Positions 11,362 to 20,847 of a stretch of DNA of 64,000 bases are shown one piece after another. Below the pieces are notes generated by a model. The model did not search any database. It saw only the letters and a program-made list of their open reading frames with translations, and had not been told where the DNA came from. Source of the DNA: Sphingopyxis terrae subsp. terrae NBRC 15098 (GTDB taxonomy: Bacteria > Pseudomonadota > Alphaproteobacteria > Sphingomonadales > Sphingomonadaceae). The DNA lies in contig NZ_CP013342.1 in NCBI RefSeq assembly GCF_001610975.1, forward strand, positions 2,365,001 to 2,429,000, given 5' to 3'. Both the position numbers and the translations under genes were made by a program. Each line of letters opens with the position of its first letter. Position 1 is the stretch's first letter.

Positions 11362-11458
11362 CATTGCGAGCGAAGCGAAGCAATCTCCAGCTGTCGGCTA
11401 GCGCAAGGTCGATAGCTGGGGATTGCCGCGTCGCCTTCGGGTCCTCGCAACGACAAGT
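11362..11458. repeat. Dispersed inverted repeat (ATTGCGAGCGAAGCGAAGCAATC family)
   Basis: One arm reads CATTGCGAGCGAAGCGAAGC and continues AATCTCCAG; the other arm, about 50 nt later, reads CTGGGGATTGCCGCGTCG and ends CTCGCAACG. A second copy of the same element lies at 14663-14753. It occupies most of the gap between the convergent dehydrogenase and thiolase-like genes. Confidence 0.75.
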
Positions 11459-11462
11459 TTCG

Positions 11463-12965
11463 TCAGCCTGCCCGCCATCCGAAGCCTTCGTCGAGCGCCA
11501 CGATCTGGCCCGCTGCACCGACCGGTTCGGCCTTGCCGTCGGTCAGAATTGCCAACATCGTCGCATCCTCCACATCGACATGTGCGAGCGTGCGCTCTCC
11601 TGCCGGAGTCCGTGCCACCACGACGCCCGCCCTTGGCGCGCCATCACGGCCGTAGAAGATGGTGTAGCTCTCGATCGTTGCCGGTCCTGTATAATCCTCG
11701 ACCAGATCGGGCACCGGTCCGCGCTTGGCCTCGGCTTCGGCCTGATAGTCGAAATCCTGCGGGAAGCTGGCCGCGGCGATCGGCTCCTTGCCCAGCACAA
11801 TGCAATGATTGTCGGTGGCGAAGCCGCCATTGGCGAAGAGGAAGCCGTAGCGGCCATCGCGGCGGAGTTTATCCACCATCGAGACAATTGCGTGGCTCAT
11901 ATAATTGGCGATCGGGCCGCCGCCGAAGGTCAGCCCGCCGAACACCGTAGCGGGGCGGTCGACCGGCCAGCCGAGCGTGCGGCGTGCCATCTTCGGCACG
12001 CAAGGGAAGCAGCTGTAGAGTTCGACGAAATCGAAATCCTGCGCGGTCATGCCATTGAGCGCGAGCGTGCGGTTGATCGAGGTTTCCATGCTGACGCTGC
12101 CGTTATAGCGATCGCGGCGGAGGATGCTCGGCGGCTCCTTCGCCGCGGCGCCCATACCCACGTAAATCAGCCGATCTTCGGGTATGCCGCGCCGCCGCGC
12201 TTCGGCCAGGCTGGCGACGAGGAAGCCCGCACCCTGATTGACCGACGAATTGGCGACCATCAGCTTGGAGTAAGGAAAGGCGATCGGCCGGTTGCGCTCG
12301 TCGACGCGCAGGATGTCGGCGGGGGTTGCGGGCTTGCGGATCCAGGCGCCTTCGTTTTCCGCCGCAACCTCCGAAAAGCGCGACCAGATTTCGGCGCTTT
12401 CATCCTGTGCTTCGGCGAGGCTCTGGCCCCAAGCGGCGCGCGTCGCATTTTCATAGAGCGGATAGACGTCGACCGGCGCGGCGAGGCCGTGCTTCTGCGC
12501 ATAATCAGGCTCGTGCCGCGTCGCGACCTTGCGGATCGCGTTATAGCTCTTGTCCTCGCCGCTCGCGGCCTTGGCGGCGCGGCCCGCGGCGGTGCGCAGC
12601 GCTTCGGCGCCGACGATGGCCGCGAGCTTCACCTCGCCTGCGCCGATGCGGTTCGCCGCTTCGTTGAGCAGGCGTACCGGCGTGTCGCCGTGCGGCGCCG
12701 CCGACTGGTAATTGATCGCCGGGCTGGCGCCGATGGCGGCGGCCAGCGGTTCGGGCAGCTTGCCAAGGCTATGAAAGCTGATCTGGTCGACGATCGCGAG
12801 GCTGTCGATCTCGGCGAGCGGCACGCCGGCGTCTTCGGCGGCGACCCGCAGCGCCGCGACCATCAGCCCGAGCGAGTCGAGGCCTTCGTCGGGGTCGGCG
12901 GGGCGGTCGTTGACCTGGCCGACGCCGATGATGACGGGAATGCGCTCGGGATCGGTCATGGTCAT
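11463..12965 (-). CDS. Thiolase-like acetyl-CoA acetyltransferase
   Basis: A 500-residue protein of the thiolase superfamily, in the subgroup annotated as acetyl-CoA acetyltransferase or SCP2-type thiolase-like. It starts MTMTDPERIPVIIGVGQVND, and the middle has the SSVNQGAGFLVASLAEA segment and FVELYSCFPCVPKMA. The classical C-terminal CGGGxG motif of degradative thiolases is not seen, so its acyl chemistry may differ. It starts 1 nt after the stop of the enoyl-CoA hydratase-like gene (TGAC-ATG), so the two are translationally coupled and likely serve the same acyl-CoA pathway. A second start at 12959 (MTDPER) is possible. The substrate cannot be read from sequence. Confidence 0.8.
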   Translation of the reverse strand: MTMTDPERIPVIIGVGQVNDRPADPDEGLDSLGLMVAALRVAAEDAGVPLAEIDSLAIVDQISFHSLGKLPEPLAAAIGASPAINYQSAAPHGDTPVRLLNEAANRIGAGEVKLAAIVGAEALRTAAGRAAKAASGEDKSYNAIRKVATRHEPDYAQKHGLAAPVDVYPLYENATRAAWGQSLAEAQDESAEIWSRFSEVAAENEGAWIRKPATPADILRVDERNRPIAFPYSKLMVANSSVNQGAGFLVASLAEARRRGIPEDRLIYVGMGAAAKEPPSILRRDRYNGSVSMETSINRTLALNGMTAQDFDFVELYSCFPCVPKMARRTLGWPVDRPATVFGGLTFGGGPIANYMSHAIVSMVDKLRRDGRYGFLFANGGFATDNHCIVLGKEPIAAASFPQDFDYQAEAEAKRGPVPDLVEDYTGPATIESYTIFYGRDGAPRAGVVVARTPAGERTLAHVDVEDATMLAILTDGKAEPVGAAGQIVALDEGFGWRAG

Positions 12966-12966
12966 G

Positions 12967-13761
12967 TCAGCGCGCTTTCCATTCGGGCTTGCGCTTTTCG
13001 GCAAAGGCGCGCGGGCCTTCGCGTGCGTCCTCGCTGCGCATCAAGGCGCTGCGTTCCAGGGTGTTGTGCTCCCAATAGGGCGCGTCGGCGGCGATGCGGC
13101 CGTCCTGGATGCCAAGTGCGACGCGCTTCGATGCCTGCACCGACAGCGGCGCGTTGGCGGCAATCTTGTCGGCGAGCGCAAGCGCGGTCGGCATCAGCTC
13201 GGCGAGCGGGACGACATGGTTGACGAGGCCGAATTGCGCCGCGCGCGCGGCGGGGATCGGGTCGCCGGTCAGCATATGCTCCATCGCCAGCTTGCGCGGC
13301 ATCTGCTGCGCAAGGCGGAAGGCACCGCCCGCAGCGGCGAACAGCCCGACCTTGACTTCGGGCAGGCCGAATTGGGCATGCTCGGCAGCGACGATGATGT
13401 CGCTCATCAGCGCGATCTCGCAGCCGCCGCCGAAAGCGAAGCCGTTGACCGCGGCGATGATCGGCTTCGAGATCGGGTGCGACACCATGCCCGCGAAGCC
13501 CCATGCAAGCTGATCGGGGTCCGACGGCGCGAGGCTCTCGCCGCGCGACAGGGCGACGAGGTCGGCGCCGGCGCAAAAGCTCTTGTCGCCCGCGCCGGTG
13601 ATGACGACGGCGCGGATTTCGGGGTCGTTCTCGGCGGCTTCGAGCGCGGTGCCGATGCCGACATGGACCGCGGCGTTGACCGCGTTGCGCGCCTCGGGGC
13701 GGTTGATCGTGACGATCAGCACATGGCCGCGGCGTTCGGTAAGAATGGTGGTGTCGGTCAT
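12967..13761 (-). CDS. Enoyl-CoA hydratase/isomerase family protein (crotonase)
   Basis: A 264-residue crotonase-fold protein. The oxyanion-hole segments are SFCAGADL (about 61-68) and NGFAFGGGCE (about 106-115). Both acid residues typical of hydratases are present, E115 in GGGCEIAL and E135 in FGLPEVKVGL, so hydratase activity is plausible; carnitinyl-CoA dehydratase-like enzymes share this pattern. The start MTDTTIL at 13761 is preceded on its strand by GGGAGAG; longer readings run into a palindromic repeat. It is immediately upstream of and coupled to the thiolase-like gene, which suggests a two-step hydration and thiolysis of an acyl-CoA. Confidence 0.88.
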   Translation of the reverse strand: MTDTTILTERRGHVLIVTINRPEARNAVNAAVHVGIGTALEAAENDPEIRAVVITGAGDKSFCAGADLVALSRGESLAPSDPDQLAWGFAGMVSHPISKPIIAAVNGFAFGGGCEIALMSDIIVAAEHAQFGLPEVKVGLFAAAGGAFRLAQQMPRKLAMEHMLTGDPIPAARAAQFGLVNHVVPLAELMPTALALADKIAANAPLSVQASKRVALGIQDGRIAADAPYWEHNTLERSALMRSEDAREGPRAFAEKRKPEWKAR

Positions 13762-13837
13762 CGCGAATCTCTCCCTTTCGAACGAGTATCGCGGGAGGTT
13801 GACGTTTACGTCAACTGGAAAGCTGGGCCAAAAAACG

Positions 13838-13926
13838 GTGTGCTCCCGCGAAGGCGGGAGCCCATCTCCGGAAGGTGCCATTTTGAGCCGGCGGGAAATG
13901 GATCCCCGCCTTCGCGGGGACACACG
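13838..13926. repeat. Dispersed inverted repeat (CTCCCGCGAAGGCGGGAG family)
   Basis: Two internal hairpins, CTCCCGCGAAGGCGGGAG at 13843-13860 and TCCCCGCCTTCGCGGGGA at 13903-13920, form an outer pair beginning GTGTGCTCCC and ending GGGGACACAC. The element separates transaldolase from the crotonase start. Confidence 0.75.
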
Positions 13927-13948
13927 ACTGTTTTGGGTTTTGTAGGGG

Positions 13949-14599
13949 TCAGATCGACTGCCCGGTCTTGGCCCAGTCGGCCAGGAAGCCTTCGATGCCC
14001 TTTTCGGTCAGGACATGCTTGAACAATCCCTTGATGACCGACGGCGGCGCAGTCATCACATCGGCGCCGATCTTGGCGGCTTCGAGAACATGGATGCCGT
14101 GGCGCACGCTCGCGACCAGGATTTCGGTCTCGAAGGCATAATTGTCGTAGATCAGCCGGATGTCGGCGATCAACTGCATGCCGTCGAAACCATTGTCGTC
14201 GTGGCGACCGACGAAGGGCGAAACGAAGGTCGCGCCCGCCTTCGCCGCGAGCAGCGCCTGCGTCGCCGAGAAGCAGAGCGTGACATTGACCATCGTGCCG
14301 TCGCCGGTCAGCGCCTTGCAGGTCTTGAGCCCGTCGATCGTCAGCGGCACCTTGATGCAGACATTGTCGGCGATCTTGCGGAGGATTTCGGCCTCCTTCA
14401 TCATCGTTTCATGATCGAGCGCAACGACCTCTGCCGAGACCGGGCCATCGACGAGTGCGCAGATCTCCTTCGTCACTTCCTTGAAGTCGCGGCCCGACTT
14501 GGCGATCAGCGACGGGTTGGTGGTGACGCCATCGAGCAGCCCCGTTGCGGCCAGTTCCTTGATGTCGGCGATTTCGGCGGTGTCGGCAAAGAATTTCAT
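13949..14599 (-). CDS. tal: Transaldolase (small TalC/FSA-like class)
   Basis: The 216-residue length is that of the short transaldolase/fructose-6-phosphate aldolase subfamily, which transfers a dihydroxyacetone unit in the non-oxidative pentose phosphate pathway. It starts [15 protein letters not shown], then [13 protein letters not shown]. The Schiff-base lysine is K83 in CIKVPLT, and [19 protein letters not shown] and [11 protein letters not shown] complete the active-site strands. The sequence VTTNPSL and the acidic residue pattern are standard. It is a single gene bounded by dispersed repeats on both sides. Whether it acts as true transaldolase or as fructose-6-phosphate aldolase is not decided by what I see, but transaldolase is the usual activity in this clade. 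Confidence 0.92.
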   Translation of the reverse strand: MKFFADTAEIADIKELAATGLLDGVTTNPSLIAKSGRDFKEVTKEICALVDGPVSAEVVALDHETMMKEAEILRKIADNVCIKVPLTIDGLKTCKALTGDGTMVNVTLCFSATQALLAAKAGATFVSPFVGRHDDNGFDGMQLIADIRLIYDNYAFETEILVASVRHGIHVLEAAKIGADVMTAPPSVIKGLFKHVLTEKGIEGFLADWAKTGQSI

Positions 14600-14662
14600 G
14601 GCGCGGAGCTTTCCTGTGCGAAGGTGATTCGGGTTTGAAGCTGCCGTAAAGCGGTTTGATCG

Positions 14663-14753
14663 TCATTGCGAGCGAAGCGAAGCAATCTCCAGCCATCGCC
14701 TTGCGCAAAGTCGAGAGCGGGAGATTGCCGCGTCGCTACGCTCCTCGCAATGA
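14663..14753. repeat. Second copy of the ATTGCGAGCGAAGCGAAGCAATC repeat
   Basis: Arms GTCATTGCGAGCGAAGCGAA(GC) and CGTCGCTACGCTCCTCGCAA(TGAC) surround AATCTCCAG and GGAGATTGCC. It matches the element at 11362-11458 and lies in the divergent region between transaldolase and radA. Confidence 0.75.
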
Positions 14754-14803
14754 CCGAGAGGAAAGCGCTGGCGTTCCATCTTTGTTCCGATTATGCGAAC
14801 CGC

Positions 14804-16165
14804 ATGGCCAAAGCAAAGCGTCAATATGTCTGCCAGAATTGCGGGTCGGTCTCGTACCGGTGGCAGGGGCAATGCGCCGATTGCGGCGAGTGGAATACCC
14901 TGGTCGAAGAGGCGAGCGAAACCGTCTTTTCGGCGAAGCACGACCTGTCGAAAGGCGGCCGTTCGCTGGCGCTCGAGACGCTGGGCGAGCATAGCCCGAT
15001 GCCGGAGCGGATGCTGTGCGGCATCGCCGAATTCGACCGGGCGCTCGGCGGCGGCTTCGTCGCCGGATCGGTGACGCTGATCGGCGGCGATCCGGGGATC
15101 GGCAAGTCTACCTTGTTGTTGCAGGCGGCCGGGCGGCTCGCGAAGGCGGGCAAGTCGGTCGTCTATATCAGCGGCGAGGAAGCGGCGGGTCAGGTGCGGC
15201 TGCGCGCGCAGCGGCTGGGGCTCGGCGATGCGCCGGTCGCGCTGGCGAGCGCGACGTCGGTGCGCGACATATTGGCGACGCTCGACAGCCGCGACGCCGA
15301 TTTCGTCGTCATCGATTCGATCCAGACGATGCACAGCGACCTCATCGACAGCGCGCCGGGAACGGTGAGCCAGGTCCGCGCGAGCGCGCAGGAACTGATC
15401 CGCTATGCCAAGGACGGCGTCGCGGCGATCGTCCTCGTCGGGCATGTCACCAAGGATGGCACGATCGCAGGTCCGCGCGTCCTTGAACATATGGTCGATA
15501 CGGTGCTGGCGTTCGAGGGCGAGCGCAGCCACCAGTATCGCATCCTGCGCGCGGTGAAGAACCGCTTTGGCGGCACCGACGAAATCGGCGTCTTCGCGAT
15601 GGGTGAGGAGGGGCTGGGCGAGGTCAGCAACCCATCGAGCCTGTTCCTGACCGACCGCAGCCGCGACGTGCCGGGATCGGTCGTCTTCCCGGCGCTGGAG
15701 GGGACGCGCCCGGTGCTGGTGGAGGTGCAGGCGCTGACCGTGCGGCTGGCGAGCGGCGCGACGCCGCGGCGCGCGGTCGTCGGCTGGGACAGCGGGCGCC
15801 TGGCTATGGTGCTTGCGGTGCTCGAAGCGCGCTGCGGGCTCCAGATGGGCGGCGCGGAAGTCTATCTCAACATCGCGGGCGGCTATCGCCTGACCGATCC
15901 CGCCGCCGATCTGGCGGTCGCTGCAGCGCTGATCTCGGCGTTCAGCGAGCGGCCGGCTCCCGCCGATGCGATCGTCTTCGGCGAATTGTCGCTGTCGGGC
16001 GAAATTCGCCCTGTTGCGCACGACGCGCTGCGCCTGCGCGAAGCCGCGAAGCTCGGTTTTTCAAAGGGCTGGGGGCCGAAGGGGATGAAGGCTGTGAACG
16101 GCATCGGCGTTACCGGCTTCACGCGGCTCGGCGAACTCGTTGACCTGATGCTCGGGCGCGACTAG
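14804..16165 (+). CDS. radA: DNA repair protein RadA
   Basis: RadA is a RecA-like motor that drives branch migration of recombination intermediates. The 453-residue protein has the N-terminal four-cysteine zinc finger (C10, C13, C24, C27), the Walker A motif GGDPGIGKST ending near residue 103, the RadA-specific KNRFGG motif near residue 250, and a Lon-like C-terminal domain with GGYRLTDPAADLAVA and GELSLSGEIRPV. The start at ATG 14804 (MAKAKRQYVCQNCG) matches the family; the upstream open frame crosses a dispersed repeat and is not credible. It heads a compact plus-strand run with the cvpA-like, scaffold and antiporter genes, the next starting 10 nt downstream. Confidence 0.97.
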   Translation: MAKAKRQYVCQNCGSVSYRWQGQCADCGEWNTLVEEASETVFSAKHDLSKGGRSLALETLGEHSPMPERMLCGIAEFDRALGGGFVAGSVTLIGGDPGIGKSTLLLQAAGRLAKAGKSVVYISGEEAAGQVRLRAQRLGLGDAPVALASATSVRDILATLDSRDADFVVIDSIQTMHSDLIDSAPGTVSQVRASAQELIRYAKDGVAAIVLVGHVTKDGTIAGPRVLEHMVDTVLAFEGERSHQYRILRAVKNRFGGTDEIGVFAMGEEGLGEVSNPSSLFLTDRSRDVPGSVVFPALEGTRPVLVEVQALTVRLASGATPRRAVVGWDSGRLAMVLAVLEARCGLQMGGAEVYLNIAGGYRLTDPAADLAVAAALISAFSERPAPADAIVFGELSLSGEIRPVAHDALRLREAAKLGFSKGWGPKGMKAVNGIGVTGFTRLGELVDLMLGRD

Positions 16166-16175
16166 CGACCGGCAG

Positions 16176-16736
16176 ATGGGAAGTCTGACGGCTCTGGATA
16201 TCATCGTGCTGACGCTGGTCGGTGGCGGCGCAGTGCTCGGTTTTTCGCGCGGGCTGGTGCAGGAGGTGACGACGCTGCTCGCCTGGGTGCTGGCGATCGC
16301 GGCGGTGCGCTTCTTTCATCCGGCGGTGACCGAGTTCGTGTCGCGTTGGGTCGGAACCGCGGGCGGAGCGGCGATGCTCGCCTTCGTTCTTCTCTTCGGT
16401 ATCGTCTTCGGCCTCGCCAAATGGGGTTCGCGCGCGATGGGGCAGCGCAGCCGCGCCTCGATCGTCGGCGGTATCGACCGTGGGCTCGGCGCGGGTTTCG
16501 GGGCGGTGAAGGGGCTGTTGATCGCCGCGATCGGCTTCATGCTCGTCACGCTTCTCTATGACATCGGCTATGGCAATGCGCAGCGTCCCGAATGGATGGA
16601 GCAGAGCCGCACCTATCCCGCACTCAACGCGACGAGCGCTGCGCTGAGCAAGGTGATCGCCGAGCGGCGGGCCGAAGCGCGCGCCGCCGAAAGCACGACC
16701 GTGAAGCAGGACGCGCCCGACGCGGCCGCGAAATGA
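16176..16736 (+). CDS. cvpA: CvpA family membrane protein
   Basis: This 186-residue inner-membrane protein has four predicted hydrophobic segments (residues ~5-25, ~30-45, ~63-83 and ~108-128) and the family's GFSRGLVQEV, LLAWVLAI and GGIDRGLGAGFGAVKGLL motifs. CvpA was named from colicin V production and has been linked to envelope stress tolerance; its molecular function is not settled. A hydrophilic Ala/Glu/Arg-rich tail follows the last helix. It is 10 nt downstream of radA, an arrangement common in alphaproteobacteria, and its stop overlaps the next start by 4 nt (ATGA). Confidence 0.88.
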   Translation: MGSLTALDIIVLTLVGGGAVLGFSRGLVQEVTTLLAWVLAIAAVRFFHPAVTEFVSRWVGTAGGAAMLAFVLLFGIVFGLAKWGSRAMGQRSRASIVGGIDRGLGAGFGAVKGLLIAAIGFMLVTLLYDIGYGNAQRPEWMEQSRTYPALNATSAALSKVIAERRAEARAAESTTVKQDAPDAAAK

Positions 16737-17161
16737 GCGCGCCGCTGTATAACCGCGACATATTGGCGCTGGCAGTCGCCAATGCCGATTATCCGCCGCT
16801 GCCCGAGGCGCGGCATCATATCTCGGCGCGCGCGCCGCTGTGCGGCAGCGCGATCATTCTCGACCTCGACGCCGACGAGAGCGGACGGGTGACGAAGGTC
16901 GGCCTGCACGTCGAAGCCTGCGCGCTGGGGCAGGCGTCGGCGGCGCTGGTCGCACGCTACGCGCCCGGCCGCGCGCTCGGGGATATTCGCGCCGCGCGCG
17001 ACGCCATCGCCGGCTGGTTCGCGGGCGAGGGCGCGATGCCCGACTGGCCCGGCTTCGATCTGCTCGCGCCGGCGCGCGACTATCCGGCGCGGCAGGGCGC
17101 AATACTGCTGCCTTTCGATGCCGCCATCGCCGCGCTTGAGGATGACGAGGTGACGGCATGA
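16733..17161 (+). CDS. Iron-sulfur cluster assembly scaffold-like protein (NifU/IscU N-terminal type)
   Basis: A 142-residue protein resembling the IscU/SufU scaffold fold. Two of the three cluster-ligand cysteines are recognisable, C37 in APLCGSAIIL and C63 in EACALGQASAAL. At the place where the third cysteine should be, around residues 121-124 before LLPFDAAIAAL, the sequence is RQGAILLPF with no Cys. Such a protein may bind a cluster poorly or use another ligand, so the scaffold role is uncertain. It overlaps the previous and next genes by ATGA junctions, which implies tight translational coupling with cvpA and the antiporter. I know of no mechanistic link between these neighbours. Confidence 0.75.
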   Translation: MSAPLYNRDILALAVANADYPPLPEARHHISARAPLCGSAIILDLDADESGRVTKVGLHVEACALGQASAALVARYAPGRALGDIRAARDAIAGWFAGEGAMPDWPGFDLLAPARDYPARQGAILLPFDAAIAALEDDEVTA

Positions 17162-19059
17162 CTTTTCTCGTCGCGGCAACGGCGCCCGCCGTCACCGAGG
17201 TGGCGGCGCGCACCCCGACCGATACGCTGTTGTTTGAAGGCGCGGTGCTGCTGGGCGTTGCTACGTTGTTCGTGTTGATCTTCCGCCGTTTGGGGCTCGG
17301 CGCGGTGCTCGGCTATCTGATCGCCGGCGCGCTCGTGGGGCCGCACGGTCTGGGCCTCGTTGGCGGTGGCGAGTCGAAGCTGCAGATCGCCGAGATCGGC
17401 ATCGCCTTCCTCTTGTTTCTCGTCGGCCTCGAACTGCATCCGCGTCGGCTTTGGCAGCTGCGCCGCGCCATTTTCGGGCTCGGGCTGGCGCAGGTTGTCG
17501 TCACCGGGCTGATCCTGACCGGGCTGATCTTCGTTACGCTGGGCTTCAGCCCCGCAGCGGCGCTCGCGCTTGGCCTGCCGCTCGCGCTGTCGTCGACGGC
17601 GCAGGTGCTGCCGAGCCTCAAAAGCTCGGGCCGGATCAACTCGCCTTTCGGCGAGAAGGCCTTTTCGATCCTGCTCTTTCAGGATCTGGCGATCGTGCCG
17701 ATGATCACGATCATCGCCGCGCTGTCGCGGGCGCCCGCCGACCCTTCGGCGCCGCCGGGCACGCTGTTGGCGCTCTATACGCTGCTCGCCATCGCGGGGC
17801 TGGTTCTCGCCGGCCGGTTCGTCGTCAATCCGCTGCTGCGTCTCGTCGCGCGCTATGGCGAGCGCGAACTGTTCGTCGTCGTCGGCCTGCTCGTCGTGCT
17901 GGCAAGTTCGGCGCTGATGCACAGCCTGCATGTTTCGACCGCGCTGGGGGCTTTCGTCGCGGGCGTGATGCTCGCTGATTCGCCGTATCGCCACGAGATA
18001 GAGGCCGATGTCGAACCCTTCCGCCTGATCCTGCTCGGCCTGTTCTTCCTGGCCGTTGGCATGGTGCTGGACGTCAACGTGATCCTCGCCGATCCGCTGC
18101 GCGTCCTGCTGCTCGCGGCGGGTCTGGTCGCGGTCAAGGTCGTGGTGCTGACGCTGCTCGTGCGCGCGTTCGGCAAATCGTGGAAAACCGCGCTCGGCCT
18201 CGCGCTGCTGCTCAGCCAGGGCGGTGAATTCGGCTTCCTGCTCTTTACCCAGGCCGCCGACGCGCTGCTTATCGCGCCCGAGGCGGCGAGCCTGTTCAGC
18301 GCAGTGGTGACGCTGTCGATGGTATCGACGCCTTTCCTGATGCTATTCGCCCGCAACCTCGAATTCTCGCCCGATCGCGATGGCGACGAACTCGAAGGAC
18401 CCGACGATGCGCCGCGCGGCTCGGCGCTCGTCATCGGCTATGGCCGCTTCGGCCAGATCGTGGCGCAGATGCTCCACGCGGTCGATTGTTCGGTCACGCT
18501 GATCGACAAGAAGCCGAGCCAGATCGAATTGTCCGGCCGGTTCGACACCAAGGTCTATTTCGGTGACGGGCTGCGGCTCGACCTGCTCCGCCGCGCGGGC
18601 GCGGAGGAGGCGCGGGTCATCATCTATTGCATCGACGACGCCACGGTTGATGCCGAAGTATTGCGTCCGATCGTGGAAGCCTTCCCGCAGGCCAAGATAC
18701 TGACGCGCGTTTTCGACCGGCGCCAGTTGATGGCGATCGAGGGTGCGGGAACGGCAGGCGCGGTGCGCGAGGTGTTCGAAAGCTCGATCGCGTTGGGGCT
18801 CATGGCGCTCGAAAAGCTCGACGTCGATCCGCGCCAGATGGAAGATGTCGAGGCGGCGCTGCGCCAGCTCGACGCGACGCGCCTCGCCGCGCAGATGGAC
18901 GAAGGCGACCTCGCGGCGGGTAAGGATCACCGTTTCAAGCCCGGCGGTGGCCGCGAGTCGGCAAGCGTGCTGGAAAAATTGCGTCAGCGGCGTCAGGAGG
19001 CAAAGGCCGCCGCGCGTGACGAGGAAGCGATGCAGGCGGCCGACCCCGAGTCGGCGTGA
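17158..19059 (+). CDS. KefB/KefC-type monovalent cation:proton antiporter with RCK domain
   Basis: A 633-residue CPA2-family transporter. About twelve membrane segments occupy residues ~20-400, with the family motifs GYLIAGALVGPHGLGL, FLLFLVGLEL, LALSSTAQVLPSLK, FQDLAIVP and LLSQGGEFGFLL. A cytosolic Rossmann-type RCK/TrkA-N domain follows (VIGYGRFGQIVAQMLH, then YFGDGLRLDLLRRAGAEEA), and the tail is charged and probably helical. Proteins of this type exchange K+ (or Na+) for H+ and may be gated by NAD(H) or glutathione adducts. No kefF/kefG-like ancillary gene is adjacent. The ATG overlaps the previous stop. It ends 28 nt from the convergent aroB stop. Confidence 0.9.
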   Translation: MTFLVAATAPAVTEVAARTPTDTLLFEGAVLLGVATLFVLIFRRLGLGAVLGYLIAGALVGPHGLGLVGGGESKLQIAEIGIAFLLFLVGLELHPRRLWQLRRAIFGLGLAQVVVTGLILTGLIFVTLGFSPAAALALGLPLALSSTAQVLPSLKSSGRINSPFGEKAFSILLFQDLAIVPMITIIAALSRAPADPSAPPGTLLALYTLLAIAGLVLAGRFVVNPLLRLVARYGERELFVVVGLLVVLASSALMHSLHVSTALGAFVAGVMLADSPYRHEIEADVEPFRLILLGLFFLAVGMVLDVNVILADPLRVLLLAAGLVAVKVVVLTLLVRAFGKSWKTALGLALLLSQGGEFGFLLFTQAADALLIAPEAASLFSAVVTLSMVSTPFLMLFARNLEFSPDRDGDELEGPDDAPRGSALVIGYGRFGQIVAQMLHAVDCSVTLIDKKPSQIELSGRFDTKVYFGDGLRLDLLRRAGAEEARVIIYCIDDATVDAEVLRPIVEAFPQAKILTRVFDRRQLMAIEGAGTAGAVREVFESSIALGLMALEKLDVDPRQMEDVEAALRQLDATRLAAQMDEGDLAAGKDHRFKPGGGRESASVLEKLRQRRQEAKAAARDEEAMQAADPESA

Positions 19060-19087
19060 CGCGTCCGCGGGCAGCGGCGTCTGGCGC

Positions 19088-20191
19088 CTAAGCCGCCTGC
19101 GCGTCGAGAAATTCCGCTACGCTGTCGAGCCCATATTCGTCGGTGACGAAACTCCGGCCGATACCGCGCGTCAGAATCAGCGGCAGTTTGCCGCCGCGCA
19201 CCTTCTTGTCGTGCGCCATATGCGCCGCAAGCGCCGCGCCGCCGGTATTGATGCCCGCGCTGGCCAGGCTGTGCGGCAAGTCGACGCTCGCCAGATGCGC
19301 GCGCACCCGTTCGGCATCGGCGGCGGAGCACAGGCCCTTCGCCGCCGAAAACCGATGCGCGAGGACCATGCCCGCCGCAACCGCTTCACCGTGCAGCAGT
19401 CGCGCTGAATAGCCCGTTTCGGCCTCAAGCGCGTGGCCGAAGCTGTGGCCCAGATTGAGCAGCGCGCGGATATCCTGCGTCTCGCGTTCGTCGGCGGCGA
19501 CGATCCGTGCCTTAGCCGCGACGCTGTGCGCGATGGCATAAGCGCGCGCGGCGGTATCGCCGACCAGCAGCGCGGCGCCGTTCGCCTCACACCAGGCAAA
19601 GAAGTCCGCATCGTCGATCAGGCCATATTTGACGACTTCGGCATAGCCCGCACCGAGTTCGCGGCGGGGGAGGGTGGTCAGCGTCGCGGGGTCGATCACG
19701 ACCAGCGCCGGCTGATGAAAGGCGCCGATCAGATTCTTGCCCGCGGCGACGTTGATCGCGGTCTTGCCGCCGACGCTGCTGTCGACCTGCGCAAGCAATG
19801 TCGTCGGCACCTGGATGAAGGCGCAGCCGCGCTTGACGATGCTGCACGCAAAGCCGACGAGATCGCCGATGACACCGCCGCCGAGTGCGATAACATGATC
19901 GCTGCGTTCGACGCCTTCGCCGATCAGCCATTCGGTCAGCCGCGCCAGACCCTCCCAGCTTTTCGTTGCTTCGCCTGCGGGCAGGACGAGCGAGGAAAAG
20001 GAGATGCCCTCTGCACCCAGCGCGGCGCCGACCTTGGCCAGATAGGCATCGGCCACGTGGGTATCGGTGACGATCATCGTGCGCGGACGCTTCAGTAGCG
20101 GGGCGACCTGCGCGCCCAATTCGTCGAGCAGTCCCTCGCCGATCAGGATCGGATAGCTGCGCGCGCCGAGTTCGACGGTCAGTCTGGTCAT
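19088..20191 (-). CDS. aroB: 3-dehydroquinate synthase
   Basis: AroB converts 3-deoxy-arabino-heptulosonate 7-phosphate to 3-dehydroquinate, the second step of the shikimate pathway, using NAD and a divalent metal. The 367-residue protein shows the NAD-binding [19 protein letters not shown] region, [19 protein letters not shown] and the metal-binding [15 protein letters not shown] with [10 protein letters not shown] chose ATG 20191 (MTRLTVELG) because it overlaps the aroK stop as ATGA; a longer start at 20203 (MEAAM) would overlap aroK more. Cytoplasmic, and translated together with aroK. Confidence 0.96.
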   Translation of the reverse strand: MTRLTVELGARSYPILIGEGLLDELGAQVAPLLKRPRTMIVTDTHVADAYLAKVGAALGAEGISFSSLVLPAGEATKSWEGLARLTEWLIGEGVERSDHVIALGGGVIGDLVGFACSIVKRGCAFIQVPTTLLAQVDSSVGGKTAINVAAGKNLIGAFHQPALVVIDPATLTTLPRRELGAGYAEVVKYGLIDDADFFAWCEANGAALLVGDTAARAYAIAHSVAAKARIVAADERETQDIRALLNLGHSFGHALEAETGYSARLLHGEAVAAGMVLAHRFSAAKGLCSAADAERVRAHLASVDLPHSLASAGINTGGAALAAHMAHDKKVRGGKLPLILTRGIGRSFVTDEYGLDSVAEFLDAQAA

Positions 20192-20754
20192 TGCGGCTTC
20201 CATTGCGACAGCGCCTCCAGGATCGCGCGCACCGTATGTTCGTGCGGATTGCTTGCCGAGCTGACGCGGATATGCGCCTCGGCATAGACGGGATTGCGGA
20301 CCGCGGCGAGTTCGCGCAGCACCTCACCGGGGTCGCGGTTCTTGAGCAGCGGGCGATGGCTGCGGCGCCCGACGCGCTCGACCAGGGTCGCAACGTCGGC
20401 ATCGAGCCAGATGCACAGGCTTTTGCCCAGGATCAGCGCGCGCGTCTCGTCGTTCATGAAGGCGCCGCCGCCCGTCGCGAGCACCAGCGGCCGACCGGCG
20501 AGCAGGCGCGCGATCACGCGGCGTTCGCCGTCGCGGAAATGCGCTTCGCCGAAGCGCGCGAAAATGTCGGATATCGTCATGCCGGCGGCGCGTTCGATCT
20601 CGTCGTCGGCGTCGGCGAAGCGCATGCCGAGGCGCTGCGCCAGGCGGCGGCCGATCGTCGATTTGCCCGATCCCATCAATCCGACGAGCACGATCGGCCG
20701 CGCGCGAATTGCGGGCGCGATGTCCGGGGCCGGGCTTTTCGGGTTTCGCGACAT
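20188..20754 (-). CDS. aroK: Shikimate kinase
   Basis: A 188-residue P-loop kinase that phosphorylates shikimate to shikimate 3-phosphate. The Walker A motif GLMGSGKST ends near residue 33, the shikimate-binding DADDEIE follows, then [12 protein letters not shown], the LATGGGAFM motif and RPLL with the lid arginine. The start MSRNPKSP at 20754 is the first ATG that leaves a normal-length kinase; the frame stays open much further upstream across the divergent genes but has no family resemblance there. It forms a two-gene operon with aroB by a 4-nt overlap and diverges from a small membrane-protein gene on the plus strand. Confidence 0.96.
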   Translation of the reverse strand: MSRNPKSPAPDIAPAIRARPIVLVGLMGSGKSTIGRRLAQRLGMRFADADDEIERAAGMTISDIFARFGEAHFRDGERRVIARLLAGRPLVLATGGGAFMNDETRALILGKSLCIWLDADVATLVERVGRRSHRPLLKNRDPGEVLRELAAVRNPVYAEAHIRVSSASNPHEHTVRAILEALSQWKPQ

Positions 20755-20847
20755 GGTGCGCGCGGCTATACCGCAGGAACCGCGCGGAACAATGATTTTG
20801 CTGCGCCGCGCAAATTTGGGTCGAGCCGGCACGGGTGGCACAGGATA

